Source: Chara braunii
Taxonomy: Eukaryota; Streptophyta; Charophyceae; Charales; Characeae
Assembly: GCA_003427395.1 (NCBI GenBank)
Contig: BFEA01000011.1
Location: forward strand, 951,745 to 980,381
Direction: 5' to 3'
Length of the DNA stretch: 28,637 bases
Under the pieces are notes generated by a model. The model saw only the letters and a list, made by a program, of their open reading frames with translations, searched no databases and was not told where the DNA came from. Position numbers and translations under genes: made by a program. How positions within the stretch are numbered: position 1 is the first letter of the stretch; every line of letters starts with the position of its first letter. This document shows, piece after piece, positions 9,455 through 19,062 of the stretch.

Positions 9455-9493
9455 GGCCTGTGAGACCATCCCCTTGGCCTGTTCTCACAGGCC
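9455..9493. repeat. Hairpin with perfect 11-bp stem
   Basis: GGCCTGTGAGA (9455-9465) pairs perfectly with TCTCACAGGCC (9483-9493) around a 17-nt loop that itself contains another GGCCTG. No T-run follows, so it is not a typical terminator. It could be a structured LTR or leader element. Confidence 0.6.
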
Positions 9494-9745
9494 TGTGTTT
9501 TATTCGGGGCAGTCCAGTCCAGGTCGGTACCTCTGTCGGTACCAGCCAGTCCAATCCAGTCCCGTCAGTCCGCTGGGGTATACCCCAACAATTGTCTGTT
9601 TTCGAGATCATTCTACACTTGCACAATTTTGGAGTACGCGCACTGGAGTCTTGCGTGGGAGTTGAGTTGTGCTATCTCGCTCCTCCCTTATCCTCCATCT
9701 CCATCATCATCCCTTGCGGAGCACCACACCTGGTGGGTCCGCTAC

Positions 9746-10197
9746 ACTGACGCACTAAGAAGTCCTCAAGCTTCCGGATCCTGAACAACCCATTGTTGTG
9801 ACCACTGACGCCAGCCAATATGGCATAGGTGCGGTCCTTGCACAGAAGGAGAGGAAAATGTTAAGGCCGATTGAGCACATGAGCAAAAAGATGCCGTATC
9901 ATAAATAAGTCCACGTATGAGCGTGAGCTCTATGCCCTTTACAGAGCGCTGGTCCATTGGAGGCACTACCTCCTAGGCAAATTCTTGTATGTGAGATCTG
10001 ACCATGAGACACCGCGTTGGATCAAGGCACAACTCGTGCTCTCCGACGCATGCAAGGGGTGGATTGAAGTTATAGACATGTATGCATTCAAGCTCGACCC
10101 TCTAAAGGGAGAGTACAATAAAGTGGCTCACGGACTATCGCGAAGAGAAGACTATCTGGGCGCGCTAGTGATTGAGTTTGGAATATCTGACGATGTT
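9746..10197 (+). pseudogene. E2 RNase H fragment, inverted relative to E2
   Basis: This piece encodes the RNase H part of a Ty3/gypsy Pol on the plus strand: VTTDASQYGIGAVL (Asp 9807-9809), YERELYALYRALVHW, YVRSDHETPRWIK and KVAHGLSRREDYLGAL. It aligns to E3 minus strand at about 18787-19226. TAA at 9906-9908 stands where E3 has CAA, followed by a +1 shift that E3 shares. It abuts the E2 RT, which runs on the opposite strand from about 10198. The join therefore records an inversion with loss of about 210 bp of the RT-RNase H connection and everything downstream, including integrase. Confidence 0.85.
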
Positions 10198-10910
10198 AGT
10201 CCTGCCTCAAACCATCCGCAAAAAATCTCATGACCAGGTCCAATATCTTGGTGAGACCAAATTTGCATTTCTCCAAGTTAACCTTGTACTGGTGATGTCA
10301 TAGGATCCCTAGCAATGTTTTCACGTGCTCAGCGTGCTCCTCTACAGTCCTCCTAAAAATAAGAATATCGTCGAGGTACACACGATAAACTTGTCTAAGC
10401 ACTCATGAAAGATCCGGTTCATTGCGTGCTGGAACGTCCCAAGAGCATTGCATAGGCCAAAGGGCATCACCACAAACTCATACAGACCATACCCGGTCTG
10501 AAAGGCGATTTTGTGCTGACCCTCGGGTCTAATTGCAATCTGATGGTATCCGAACTTCAGATTTGTCTTAGTAAAGTACCGCCATCCTTGCACTCTATCC
10601 AAGAGGTCATCAATGCGGGGTAGGGGCTCCACGTTCTTAACGGTGCTGGCATTGAGGCCCCTATAATCAATGCCCATCCTTAGGGTCCCCCCTTTCTTTG
10701 GGACAAATAAAACCGGCTCTCCATAGGGGAACGTACTTGATCGAATCCAGCCCTTCTCTGTGAGCTACTTGAGCTGGCGGCGGAGCTCATCTAACTCCGC
10801 CGAAGACATCCTATAGATTCGTCCTCTAGGCACTTTGCTACCATGGACAACTTCTATCGGATGGACAATCTCCCTTTCCAGCACACCCCTAGGCTCTTAA
10901 AAAAGGTCTG
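10198..10910 (-). pseudogene. E2 reverse transcriptase, broken
   Basis: Read on the minus strand, the RT has a TAG at 10765-10767 in the fingers region (RQLK*LTEKGWI). Then come VLFVPKKGGTLR, IDYRGLN, and motif A as FTKTNLK, where Asn (10561-10563) replaces the catalytic Asp. GYHQIAI and YEFVVMPFGLCNALGTFQ follow. The YLDDIL box is present only in another frame near 10365-10385, so a one-base shift lies just before it. HHQYKVNLEKCKF and a CAG-encoded Gln at 10202-10204 follow before the inversion join. E3 carries the same TAG at the homologous site. The enzyme would be inactive. Confidence 0.85.
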
Positions 10911-11690
10911 AATACTATGCAACGACTGCATCTATCTTTGGGGGTGATTTTACAGCCTCTTCTTTTTCAGAGACAACGATTAAGCACATACCTTCCTCGC
11001 GATTTTCCTTGTAGTAGTTATAGAAAGATGAGGCACACATGCAACCATAGTTCTCCACTAGTTTGCTTGCCTCACACTTTTGCAGTCTAACGGTCCTTCC
11101 ATCTGTTAACTTATGGATAATTACCTTCCCATCCCAATCGAACTGAGGCTTAGAAACCCCAAGGTAGTACATGTCGAATGGCAGCTCGTCGCTAACTAGG
11201 AACAAAATCTTGTGTCTCATTTTCCCTCCTCCATTCGACAAGACTACGTCCTTGACAAAGTCCTTTGTTACTATTGAGTGTTTGTTTGCCAAGGTAGATG
11301 CCACAAATGTGCTAAGCCATTGCACTTGGTCCCCTAATTGCAACCTATCTACACAAGCACGGCTGATGAAATTTTGTGTACAACCTATGTCTGCGAAGGC
11401 GCCAACCTTTCGGCCAGCTACCACGAAAAGTTCACCTTTTGAACCTTTGTTCAACATCGCTCAGGAGTCTCTAGGGTCTTTCTCTAACCACTCAATTTCT
11501 AACTCCTCTATGGACTCAGACACATCCATCGAACAAGGCATCCATTGGTCTAGATCTTTCTCCGGGGCGATCAATGGGTCAATAACCTTGGCCTTCGTCT
11601 GAAATGGAGAAGGTAAAGTTACCAGTTCAGCACGTGTACGAGCAGCTAACACTCCTACTGGCCCGAGGTGTTTCCCTGGGAAATCCTCGC
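10911..11690 (-). pseudogene. E2 pol N-terminus and aspartic protease
   Basis: On the minus strand the pol frame is open through the gag end and reads PVGVL, then AARTRAELVTLPSPFQTKAK. A stop falls at 11461-11463. The protease follows with AGRKVGAFADIGCTQNFIS, where Asp at 11389-11391 is the catalytic residue and Ile-Gly-Cys-Thr replaces the usual Ser-Gly-Ala-Thr. LVSDELPFDMYYLGVSKPQFDW corresponds to the second protease motif, with YYLG in place of the usual VLG. The frame ends at 10915. Pol is in the -1 frame relative to gag, with a GGGAAAC heptamer in the overlap. Confidence 0.8.
11655..11676 (-). promoter_or_regulatory. Candidate -1 frameshift site of E2
   Basis: GGGAAAC (minus strand, 11676 to 11670) lies in the gag frame as G GGA AAC, the X XXY YYZ phase needed for tandem -1 slippage. 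The gag amber codon follows 12 nt later at 11657-11655. A -1 shift enters the pol frame that encodes protease. E3 has the same heptamer at the same distance. The downstream stem seen in E3 is weaker here. Confidence 0.55.
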
Positions 11691-13619
11691 AGAAGCACCA
11701 CCAGAGTTGGAAGATTCAACCGTCACTATTGAGGACGTGACCTTCGTAGTGACCCACTTCCTCTTGCACTTAGCCATGGTGTGACCATACTGGCCACAGT
11801 TCACGCAAGCACCTCGTGCAACACGGTCTCGCCAAACCTCATACTCTAGACCAAGTTTTACCCATATGGGTGTACCTTAGTCATATTGACCCTTACGTCA
11901 CCCTTCTGTTTTCCGCCCCCCTTCTCCATTCCCCTGACAAGAGTGACTACTCCACCATCTGAAGTGCCTCCAACCCCATCCAATTTTGTTACTTCCCCAA
12001 GGCCAGAGAAGTCGTCAATCTCAATCGCTTGACCGTCATGGTCAACAAACATGAGGTTGCCCTTCTTTCAATCTTGAGGGAGCTTGTTTCTCCCATCTAC
12101 CGATCCCTGCTGGGCACTCCCAAGCCACGCCTCAAGGCCTAAGGCCTTCTAGTTGAATGAAGCAAAGTCTTGCATGTCGATGGCGGCCTCATCAACCAAC
12201 TTATTTCTGACATTTGTAGGCAGACATCGCAAGTAACTCGCCAAGAGTACTCGGGGTTCGTACCGCATGTTGAGAACCACGATCAATCCCTTTACAACGT
12301 CTGTTACTTTCTGTTTTGTCCAGTATCTCTTTCATCCCAGACTAGCTAGAGAGTCGGTGGCCTTCTGAGCCCCTTGGGGGTCATGCCACCTACTATATAC
12401 TAACCGTAAGAACTCCAATGATCTCGCATGTGTCGAGCCATCAAAAGTTATGACTGTAGCCCTGCTGCTGTACTAACCCATTCAACCATCTGGCTGCATA
12501 TCCTTCTAGAAAGGACGCAGCTACAATGACTTCCTCCTCTTTCCTAGAGATTTTGTGCCTCACATAAGTTGGCACAGTTCTCACCCCGTTATCCAGGTCC
12601 TCTTCCTTCTTTTTGTCACCAGAGAAGGATTTAGGACTCAACAAGGGTATCTTGGGTGTCCACTTCATGGGTGGTACAATTCCTTAAACCTACTGCACCG
12701 GTTGTGAAACCGGTGGGACAAGTCGTTGCGGCGGCAATTGCTCCTGTTGCTACCTGTTGCAAATGTTGTCGCAATTGTGGCTGCCGTGTAGCGGCAACCA
12801 CCGGTTGAGGAAATGAAGAAGGTTGTGCAGGAACCTGCCCACTACTACCTGCTACTAGACCACCTGATATGGGTATGCCAAACTAGGGTGTAAAGGGTTG
12901 CCCTATCGGCTGCAGCGTCACGGTGGGACCTACAACCGTCAGGGGAGCTACACATATTGTGGCTGCCCGACCTGAGGTTGTGGCGCCCGCAGTGTGGTCG
13001 GAATCTGATTTTGACCTGCTATTAGTGCCGCCAACATCTCTTGCTGCATAGCTCGGACTTCATCAACACTCAAAAGATAGTTTCGAAGAGACTGCGCGAG
13101 TTGACTAATCTATAGCTTCTAATTGACCTAACTCCTCTCCCCTTGCCTCCTGTCTAGCTTTTATAAGTCTTGGTATATCTCTCCTTTCTTCTACTTCCCG
13201 CAACTGGCGCCGTAACTGATCATGGAGAGCATTCGTTTCTTGGACCTCGTAATCATCATCTGACATTGGCTGCTGCTGGCTCACCTGCAGGCCAGCAGAT
13301 TGACTAACGAAAGCCTGGGAGATTCCTTGATTGGCACCTGTCCAAGATGCTTGAGAGGAGACTTGTGTAGAGGTGGTAGCCATGACTGCCTCAACACTGG
13401 CTCTAGCCTCTGCTGCTATTAGCGCTGATAGTGCCCTTTCGGCATTGGCTGCTGCTCCCTAGCCCTCTGCAATATTCCCCTCTCTGGCTTCTCCCTGCAG
13501 CCTCCTTTCCTCTCCTTGTTCTAACACTAGGAAAAAGGTTGGTCGATGAGTGCCTTCCTTCTAGTTAATATCCAATCGTCCTCCTCTAGTCTATCAAACC
13601 CATTGTCGTCTCCACTCAT
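11655..13619 (-). pseudogene. gag: E2 gag, fragmented
   Basis: The presumed ATG is at 13617-13619 and matches E3's start context (GTAGCTCATGAGTG). A 30-codon frame ends at TAGTGTTAG, and the rest of the coiled-coil N-terminus is read in the -1 frame, as in E3. TAG at 13459-13461 is shared with E3 (22622-22624). Recognisable parts are the Gln/Glu/Arg-rich coiled coil (13105-13383, LRRQLREVEERRD), the capsid-like segment (12441-12668, EEEVIVAASFLEGYAARWLNGLV), and a CCHC zinc knuckle CVNCGQYGHTMAKC at about 11776-11817. Gag ends at TAG 11655-11657. Several further stops and shifts lie between about 11860 and 13100. Confidence 0.85.
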
Positions 13620-14001
13620 GAGCTACGTGTGGTCTACAATCTGCACTGGTGTCCTCGCTGGGACCTACCACAGCATGGTATCTAACCAACTAAAAATAAA
13701 TAAATAAAAACTTGGTCCTGTTTACCAAAACGTAGCCAAGCGGTACTCGCAGATAATCTCAGATTCGTACAACGGGCAAAAAAAATTTGGATGGTCCAGG
13801 GCGTTTGTTCACGCCCTGGGCCGCCCCAAAAAAATGGTGCCTGATTTTTTATCCCCCTCGCCAATGATCCGGAAGGCCTAGAAAGTCTACCAGGGGGTTT
13901 GGTAACTTCGGTTTTGTTTCCTACCTGCGGCGCAAGTGTGCGGTGCACCCGGAGCAGTGCGATGGTCATGATGCGCAAAAAAACAAAAAAAAAGGCGATG
14001 T

Positions 14002-14003
<2 letters not shown>
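13620..14003. other. E2 5' leader and flank, no gene seen
   Basis: This is upstream of E2 gag on the minus strand and should hold leader and possibly 5' LTR, but I found no convincing primer-binding site. A perfect 8-bp-stem hairpin (CCAGGGCG at 13796-13803, CGCCCTGG at 13812-13819) and an A-rich tract (13976-13993) are present. Confidence 0.5.

Positions 14004-14073
<70 letters not shown>
14004..14073. repeat. Compound microsatellite (TG)n(GA)n
   Basis: About 20 TG units (14004-14042) run directly into about 15 GA units (14043-14073). Simple repeat, with no other signal. Confidence 0.95.
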
Positions 14074-14074
<1 letters not shown>

Positions 14075-14777
14075 AAACAAATAGCTCCTTATAATTTACT
14101 AGAAAACCCCTACGGGTTACCAGAGAGGCCCCTGCAGATAATTAGCAAGGGTTTTCTCACCATGAACTAAGTAATGCTCATAGCCATGCTAGGGTCTTGG
14201 CACGCCAAGTATATTTGTTGAGGATTCACATTAAAGTCCGTGTTTCAGCAGTTATGGGACCATTGAGCACGCGAGTTTCTGGACAGTAGCAGGCCAACTC
14301 ACCACGTGCTTTTCAAGGCTTCTCTCCACTACTCACCAAATGTGCAAAACTAGAATGAATCTTCTGCTAGAACATGGAACCATACGCCGCCATATGTTTT
14401 GTCTTTTGTGCAAGTAGTGACGAAGCACGGCCCTTAGGGCCGCTGCTCGTAGGAAAACGAAACAAAAGAAAAGAGAGAGCTACGGTAGCAAGTAGTTGTA
14501 ACTTGTGACCCATAACTGCTGGAAAGCAGACCTGACTTCGGATCCAGAACATATATTGTTGGCCTGCCCCGCTCTCACACGAAATTTGTCGAACGTCTCT
14601 TGAGATATTGGACCCTTGCAGATGCATTGTTGGGGTCCTTCGAGAAAAAGACTATTCAATAAGGAATACGTGGGCCCAATTTTTTTTTCTGTACTCCTCT
14701 GTCGTCATCCTCCTCTCTTCTTGTCTTCTTCCTCCTTGTCTCCTCCCCCTCCTCCTCCTTTTTGAGTTATTTATTTT
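14074..14777. other. Intergenic stretch, no gene recognised
   Basis: No transposon motif or convincing protein is visible. An 86-codon frame on the minus strand (14367-14627) lacks family features. A pyrimidine tract occupies 14690-14765 just before the U6-like pair. Confidence 0.4.
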
Positions 14778-14837
14778 TTATTTGGTCCACTTCCCCATTA
14801 ATGCGTGTCATCTTGGCACAGGGGCCATGCTAATCTT
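14778..14837 (-). pseudogene. Antisense U6 snRNA 3'-half fragment
   Basis: Read on the minus strand this starts AAGATTAGCATGGCCCCTG, the invariant U6 core, and continues through GATGACACGCAT to TGGACCAAAT, matching the 3' half of U6 snRNA. The start of U6 is missing. The 3' end is followed by an A-rich run (minus strand, about 14783-14763), not by the T-run expected of a Pol III terminator, which suggests retroposition. U6 forms the spliceosome's catalytic RNA core; this fragment is not functional. Confidence 0.75.
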
Positions 14838-14924
14838 GCCCTTGGGACATTCATTAACATTGGACGGAGAAGATTAGCATGGCCCCTGCACATGGATGAC
14901 ACACTTTAACTGAGGAGTAAAGGC

Positions 14925-14930
<6 letters not shown>
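14838..14930 (+). pseudogene. U6 snRNA-like copy, nearly full length
   Basis: The sequence begins CCCTTGGGACAT (compare the U6 5' stem-loop) and continues TTGGAC, then GGAGAAGATTAGCATGGCCCC and GGATGACACAC, and ends before a T29 run (14927-14955). The AGC catalytic-triad region is intact. The ACAGAGA box reads ACGGAGA, and about six bases before it are missing compared with canonical U6. Bases 14805-14837 are its inverted, 28/33-matching copy, directly abutting. No upstream TATA or plant USE at the usual distance is seen because that space is filled by the antisense fragment. A pseudogene is most likely; a divergent gene is not excluded. Confidence 0.75.
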
Positions 14931-14955
<25 letters not shown>

Positions 14956-15092
14956 GGACAATATAGGACATCCGGACCAGGATTCGGACCAGGGGTTCGG
15001 GCCGGTCCGGAAATTCCGAAATATTCCGGTTTTTCGAAAGTCTGGATGGGCCCGGAAGGTTCGGGGCCCGGGGTCCGGTCCGGTGTAGCTAT
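14927..15092 (-). repeat. CCGG-rich repeat with poly(A) tail, copy C (inverted)
   Basis: A T29 run (14927-14955) is followed by a CCGG-rich body with ATCCGGACC, GGCCGGTCCGG and GGTCCGGTCCGG words to about 15088. In minus orientation it is a body ending in poly(A), like copies A and B. The T-run also touches the 3' end of the U6-like copy, so insertion may have occurred at the U6 terminator T-tract. Confidence 0.4.
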
Positions 15093-16428
15093 GCTATTCT
15101 GAGACAGATTGCGATGCAGCGAGGATTATGTACTACCTATCTACAACTCTCTGTAGGTTGTTAGCAACGTCCGTCACAGCTAACTAGTGAAAAATAAAAT
15201 AAAATCATTTGCTAGTTGTGTATGCAGAATGGAATTTTCCAATAACAAACAATTGAACTATTTACTGGTATCCTCCCTCCCCTTTTACAATCCCTCTTGA
15301 GTGGTCCCTTGATGTCGACATCTTGAAGCTCTGGTTCAGCGGCGTGTCTGAAGGTGTGCAATCGGCCCACCCCTGTGCCAAGGAAATTGTCCATGACCAA
15401 TCCTGCGCCTTCTGTATCCATGCGTGCAACGAGTTGATCGCACTGATCAAGAGGCAGTCTAAGGACAACCCCCTCCTCAAGAATTCTTATCATTGCAGAC
15501 AAGACGACGATTACAGCCAGGACTCAGATCCTCCAAAAGTATTTATAGACGGTCTGGTATCCGTCTCGTGTAGGACTGGTCAGTCCACGTCCCCTCTATA
15601 GCACAGCAAGCAGAACCAAGGACAAGCAGCAGAGCATGTGTGCACTAATCCCAACGGGTTGGCGTGGTGATCGTCACCCGAGTGCTTTGTCCAGGCCCTT
15701 CAGAGGCAACGTCCGTCTCCCACCAGCTTGCTTCCAAGAACAATGTCGACTCTCAAGGTTGAACGCTCGCCACACCCCACAATGAGAGGACTCTCAAGAC
15801 AGAACTCACTTCCTCACGGTAAGAAGTAATGAAGAGGGTGGATAAGGTAAGGAGCAACGTACCTCATAGTGCTGCCCCCAGCCACATATTTCTCACCAGT
15901 AATCTGACGTGCATTCATGATGACCGGTCGACACCTCGGCACTACCCACAATGCAATGCAGTTCCACCTCGGCTTAAATTGCCATGTCAGCAAGCTCTCA
16001 TCATCCAAAATGCATCCATATGTTGCCGTATAGCCTTCCTGGCGCGCCCACACGACCTTGGGCAGCCACTCGCCAACAAACAAGTGTTATCACTAACCCA
16101 CCATTATCCAGCAAAGCGCCAAACAGCCATTGCGGCCAGGTAGTCTAACACTGTCCAGAAAGCAGAATTGCACCGATATGACACAAATGGGAAACCGAAA
16201 CACTGAATCCGAGTGTCAATGAGAGCATACTCTCCACATCACAAACATAAGTATCTAGAGACCTCCCTCCTATCTGGCACTCAGCGCCCACACTACAATC
16301 AAGCAGCTACTACCAGCCTACGAATTGACAATGCAATTGTTGACGTCAGCAGTCGAACCAAAGTCCGTGAAGATGTCGACCCTTGTAGACAATCCCCAGA
16401 CAAGGTACGTGCCCTCTCATCATTATCC

Positions 16429-16432
<4 letters not shown>
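15093..16432. other. Stretch with two weak candidate exons on the minus strand
   Basis: No transposon motif is evident. Candidate exon 1 (15863-16068, minus) follows a possible AG acceptor and ends at a strong AG|GTACGT donor; its frame contains VVWARQEGYTATYG and QITGEKYVAGG. Candidate exon 2 (15266-15493, minus) starts with an ATG or continues an open frame; it contains LEEGVVLRLPLDQ and VGRLHTFRHAAEPELQ and ends at a weaker GTAAAT donor. A TATAAATA word lies at 15540-15548, minus. I recognise neither product. Amino-acid use looks more protein-like than the surrounding shadows, but chance is possible. Confidence 0.25.
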
Positions 16433-16493
<61 letters not shown>

Positions 16494-16622
16494 NNNNNNN
16501 NNNNNNNNNNNNNNNNNNNNNNNNNNNNNNNNNNNNNNNNNNNNNNNNNNNNNNNNNNNNNNNNNNNNNNNNNNNNNNNNNNNNNNNNNNNNNNNNNNNN
16601 CTCTCTCTCTCTCTCTCTCTCT
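16433..16622. repeat. (CT)n microsatellite with 107-base assembly gap
   Basis: CT dinucleotides run from about 16433 to 16493, then N from 16494 to 16600, and CT again to about 16621. The gap lies inside the repeat, so the true length is unknown. Open frames crossing it are artefacts. Confidence 0.98.
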
Positions 16623-16639
16623 TCTCTACCCACACTTTC

Positions 16640-17261
16640 TTCCTCATACATGAAGATCACCACCACCCGCTAATAGTCCAACCCCTAATCCCGACTATGG
16701 AAGGTTGGGCTACAGCGCTGCCCTCAGCAGCGCCCTGCACCTCTTAACGCCCCCGTGCGCCCGCGCACTTGAACTTAGCGCAGCTAGCAGCCTGCGGGCA
16801 GATGCTCCAGCATCACTGCGCCCGCAACTTGCAAGTGCCAGAATGTCTGCCCTGGCGGCCGGCCCTTTCCTATATGGAAAGAGGCGAGCGCTTCCCGTGC
16901 CACGACCACGTGAGACTGAGTGCCCCGTAGCTTCAGTCTCGGCCAAGGTGTTTGTGCCCAGTCCCGTTCAGACAGTGGCCTAGGACCGATTTGGTTAGGC
17001 ATGTCCAACCACCCAGGCACATTCGTGCGATGTTCCCCGCTTACCCCACGTTGCTAGATGGGCCCGGAAGGCTCACGAATCCTTCCCATTCCCACGTGCC
17101 GGGCAGATGTAACAAATTGGCGCGTGGCAAGTGTCTGGCGCTGACCAAGATTTGCAAAACTTGACGAGTTCCGAACACATTCAGATTCAGGGGGCCCACC
17201 TTCCCTTAGGTCGGGCATGCGCCTGTTGCAGGGCCATATGCCGAGGGGTCAAACCAACGCA
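16640..17261 (-). repeat. Putative E3 3' LTR (inner edge only)
   Basis: On the minus strand the polypurine tract AAAGGAGGAGGGAG (about 17275-17262) is followed at 17261 by TG, the usual start of an LTR, about 80 bp after the Pol stop. The outer end cannot be placed because E3's 5' LTR is missing and the region leads into the (CT)n tract. The stretch has no coding content. A small palindrome CTTTCCTATATGGAAAG lies at about 16864-16880. Confidence 0.4.
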
Positions 17262-17339
17262 CTCCCTCCTCCTTTACTTTGATAGTCCTCTAAGTTGTTA
17301 TTTACCAGGCTGCTTCCCTCTCAAATTTCTTTCATAACT

Positions 17340-19062
17340 TTACTTAATGTGGGGAGCAGTCTTCATTAATCTTTCTCTTGCGAACCACCGATCTTCTTGA
17401 GGATCGGTGAGGTGTCTCAACCGCACCCGATACTGCATCGGTGGCTTCAGGGGATGTCCTCTACCTGGACGCTTGGGCAACGATGTCGTCAATGTCCACA
17501 TGTCCATCCATGGTTGGGGGCAGCGTCGATCTCCTGGAGGGAAACTGATCAGTGAGAGAGAAAGGTGTCAACTCTAATGCATGGAAGACAGGGTGTGTAC
17601 GTATGTGTCCAGGGATGCAAATGACGTATTATGGCCCATCTTGTTAATCTCCCACTATATCAAAAACTTCCCAGAGGCCAAAGTATTGTGGCATCAGTTT
17701 CTATCAGATTCCTAATTCCAGCCCCAACTCAGATGACTTTACCCGAACTCGTTTCCCTACCTGAAACTCAGACAGCAGTCTGTGTCTATTCTCAAATGCG
17801 ATCATGGCATCTTGAGCTTTCTTGATGTGATCTACAGCTTGCTGCAACATCTGTTCGCATTTGACGGCAAATTGTATGCTGCCCAGTGATGTAGTTGGGT
17901 GTTGTTCAGGTAACAGGAAATCTAATGCAGATCGAGGCTTCCACCCAAGATGCAGTTGGTTGGGAGTCATGCCGGTAGTACTGTGCACGAGGTTCTTGTA
18001 CAGGCTGTCGACGAGGGGTAATTTCTCGTCCGAGTCATCCTGACTTGGTCTAATGTAATGTCGAAGCAAGTGTTGCACTACCCGGTTCATTTGTTCAGCC
18101 TGGCCATTTGACTCAGGATGTTTCCCTGATGTCATTTGCAGTCGGGTACCCATCTGTTGGGTTGTACTTTGCCACAATTCACTAGTGAATCTGACATCCC
18201 TGTCGCTTACAATAGACTTAAGGAGACCAACGTCACGTACCCAGTTGTCCATAAATAGCTTGATGGCGTGGTTAGTCCTAGCTGTCTCAGACATAGCAAT
18301 TAGTCTAGCATACTTCGTGAATCTCTCCACAATGACAAAGATGTGTCGTTTACCACTCTTGCCGGTCACAAGGGTATCCATGAAATCCATGGATACACTT
18401 TGAACTTGACCAGCAGGGATGGGTAAGGGCTTGATCAGCCCAAGAGGTGATTGCGTCCATGGCTTGTCACGCTGACAAACTTGGCAAGTTTCTACATACT
18501 ACTTTGCATCATCCATCATTGTGGGCCTCCAAAATTTATGCACTAAGTTTGCTGCTGGGTTTTTATAGCCAAAATGAGCAGTTCCATCGTGACACTCTCC
18601 TAAAAATAAACTATGCAAAGACTCGGTACACAAACTTTTATTCCCAACCTTCTCAAGGAACAGCAGGTCGTCAACCAACACAAACTCATCCAAAGTAGCC
18701 TTATCTTTAGCTTCCAGTTTACAAATGATCTCAGACATGACCGCGTACTTTCGATAGACTTCCACCATGGATCGAATTACATCGTTAGATATTCCAAACT
18801 CAATCACTAGCGCGCCCAGATAGTCTTCCCTTCGCGATAGTTCGTCAGCCACTTTATTGTACTCTCCCCTCAGAGGGTCGAGCTTGAAGGCATACATGTC
18901 TATGACTTTAATCCACCTCTTGGAGGCGTCGGAGAGCACGGGTTGTGCCTTGATCCAGCACAACGTCCCATGGTCAGATCTCACATAAAAGAATCTGCCT
19001 AGGAGGTAGTGCCCCCAATGGACCAGCGCTCTATAAAGGGCATAGAGATCACACTCATACAT
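17340..19062 (-). pseudogene. E3 RNase H C-terminus and integrase
   Basis: From 19062 the frame carries the end of RNase H (LYALYRALVHWGHYLLG, YVRSDHGTL, ADELSRRED). The integrase zinc finger follows (GECHDGTAHFG, then YVETCQVCQRDK after TAG 18499-18501, where Gln is expected). The core has Asp in SMDFMDTL, Asp in VSDRDVRFTS and Glu in NGQAEQMNR, so the DDE triad is complete. NLVHSTTGMTPNQLHLG and the C-terminal FQVGKRVRVK follow to a TGA at 17704. Further C-terminal sequence is readable in another frame: HPVFHALELTPFSLTDQF, then a chromodomain-like end with RHLTDPQEDRWFARERLM, to TAA 17340-17342. Apart from one amber and one shift this is the best preserved part of E3. Confidence 0.88.

Larger units (their letters stand above)
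8563..9745. other. Non-coding 3' flank of E1
   Basis: No credible coding region is present. The stretch holds two diverged copies of an ~87-bp tandem unit (9070-9156 and 9157-9240) and an 11-bp-stem hairpin (9455-9493). It may contain E1's 3' untranslated region and LTR, but no matching LTR was found upstream of E1. Confidence 0.5.

Noticed and set aside
1-9745. An LTR pair around E1
   Set aside because: I compared the 5' flank with 8563-9745 by eye and found no shared long segment, no TG...CA ends in matching context and no clear primer-binding site.
13630-13700. Primer-binding site for E2 (GGTATC-like word next to gag leader)
   Set aside because: The TGGTATC word is on the plus strand, opposite to the element, and does not extend into a tRNA 3' end match.
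13899-14084. Open frame ending in Cys-Val and Glu-Arg repeats
   Set aside because: It is a translation of the (TG)n(GA)n microsatellite.
14838-14930. Functional U6 gene
   Set aside because: The ACAGAGA box is altered, bases before it are missing and the upstream promoter space is occupied by an antisense U6 fragment.
16213-16747. Open frames across the (CT)n tract and gap
   Set aside because: They are made of Leu-Ser or Arg-Glu dipeptide repeats and unknown bases, so they reflect the microsatellite and not a gene.
16705-17020. Overlapping 78-92 codon frames on both strands
   Set aside because: They lie in the putative E3 LTR, overlap each other and show no domain or conserved motif.
15045-17078. 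Shared 15-mer GATGGGCCCGGAAGG at about 15046 and 17057
   Set aside because: It has a GGGCCC palindromic core and its flanks do not match, so chance or shared composition is enough.
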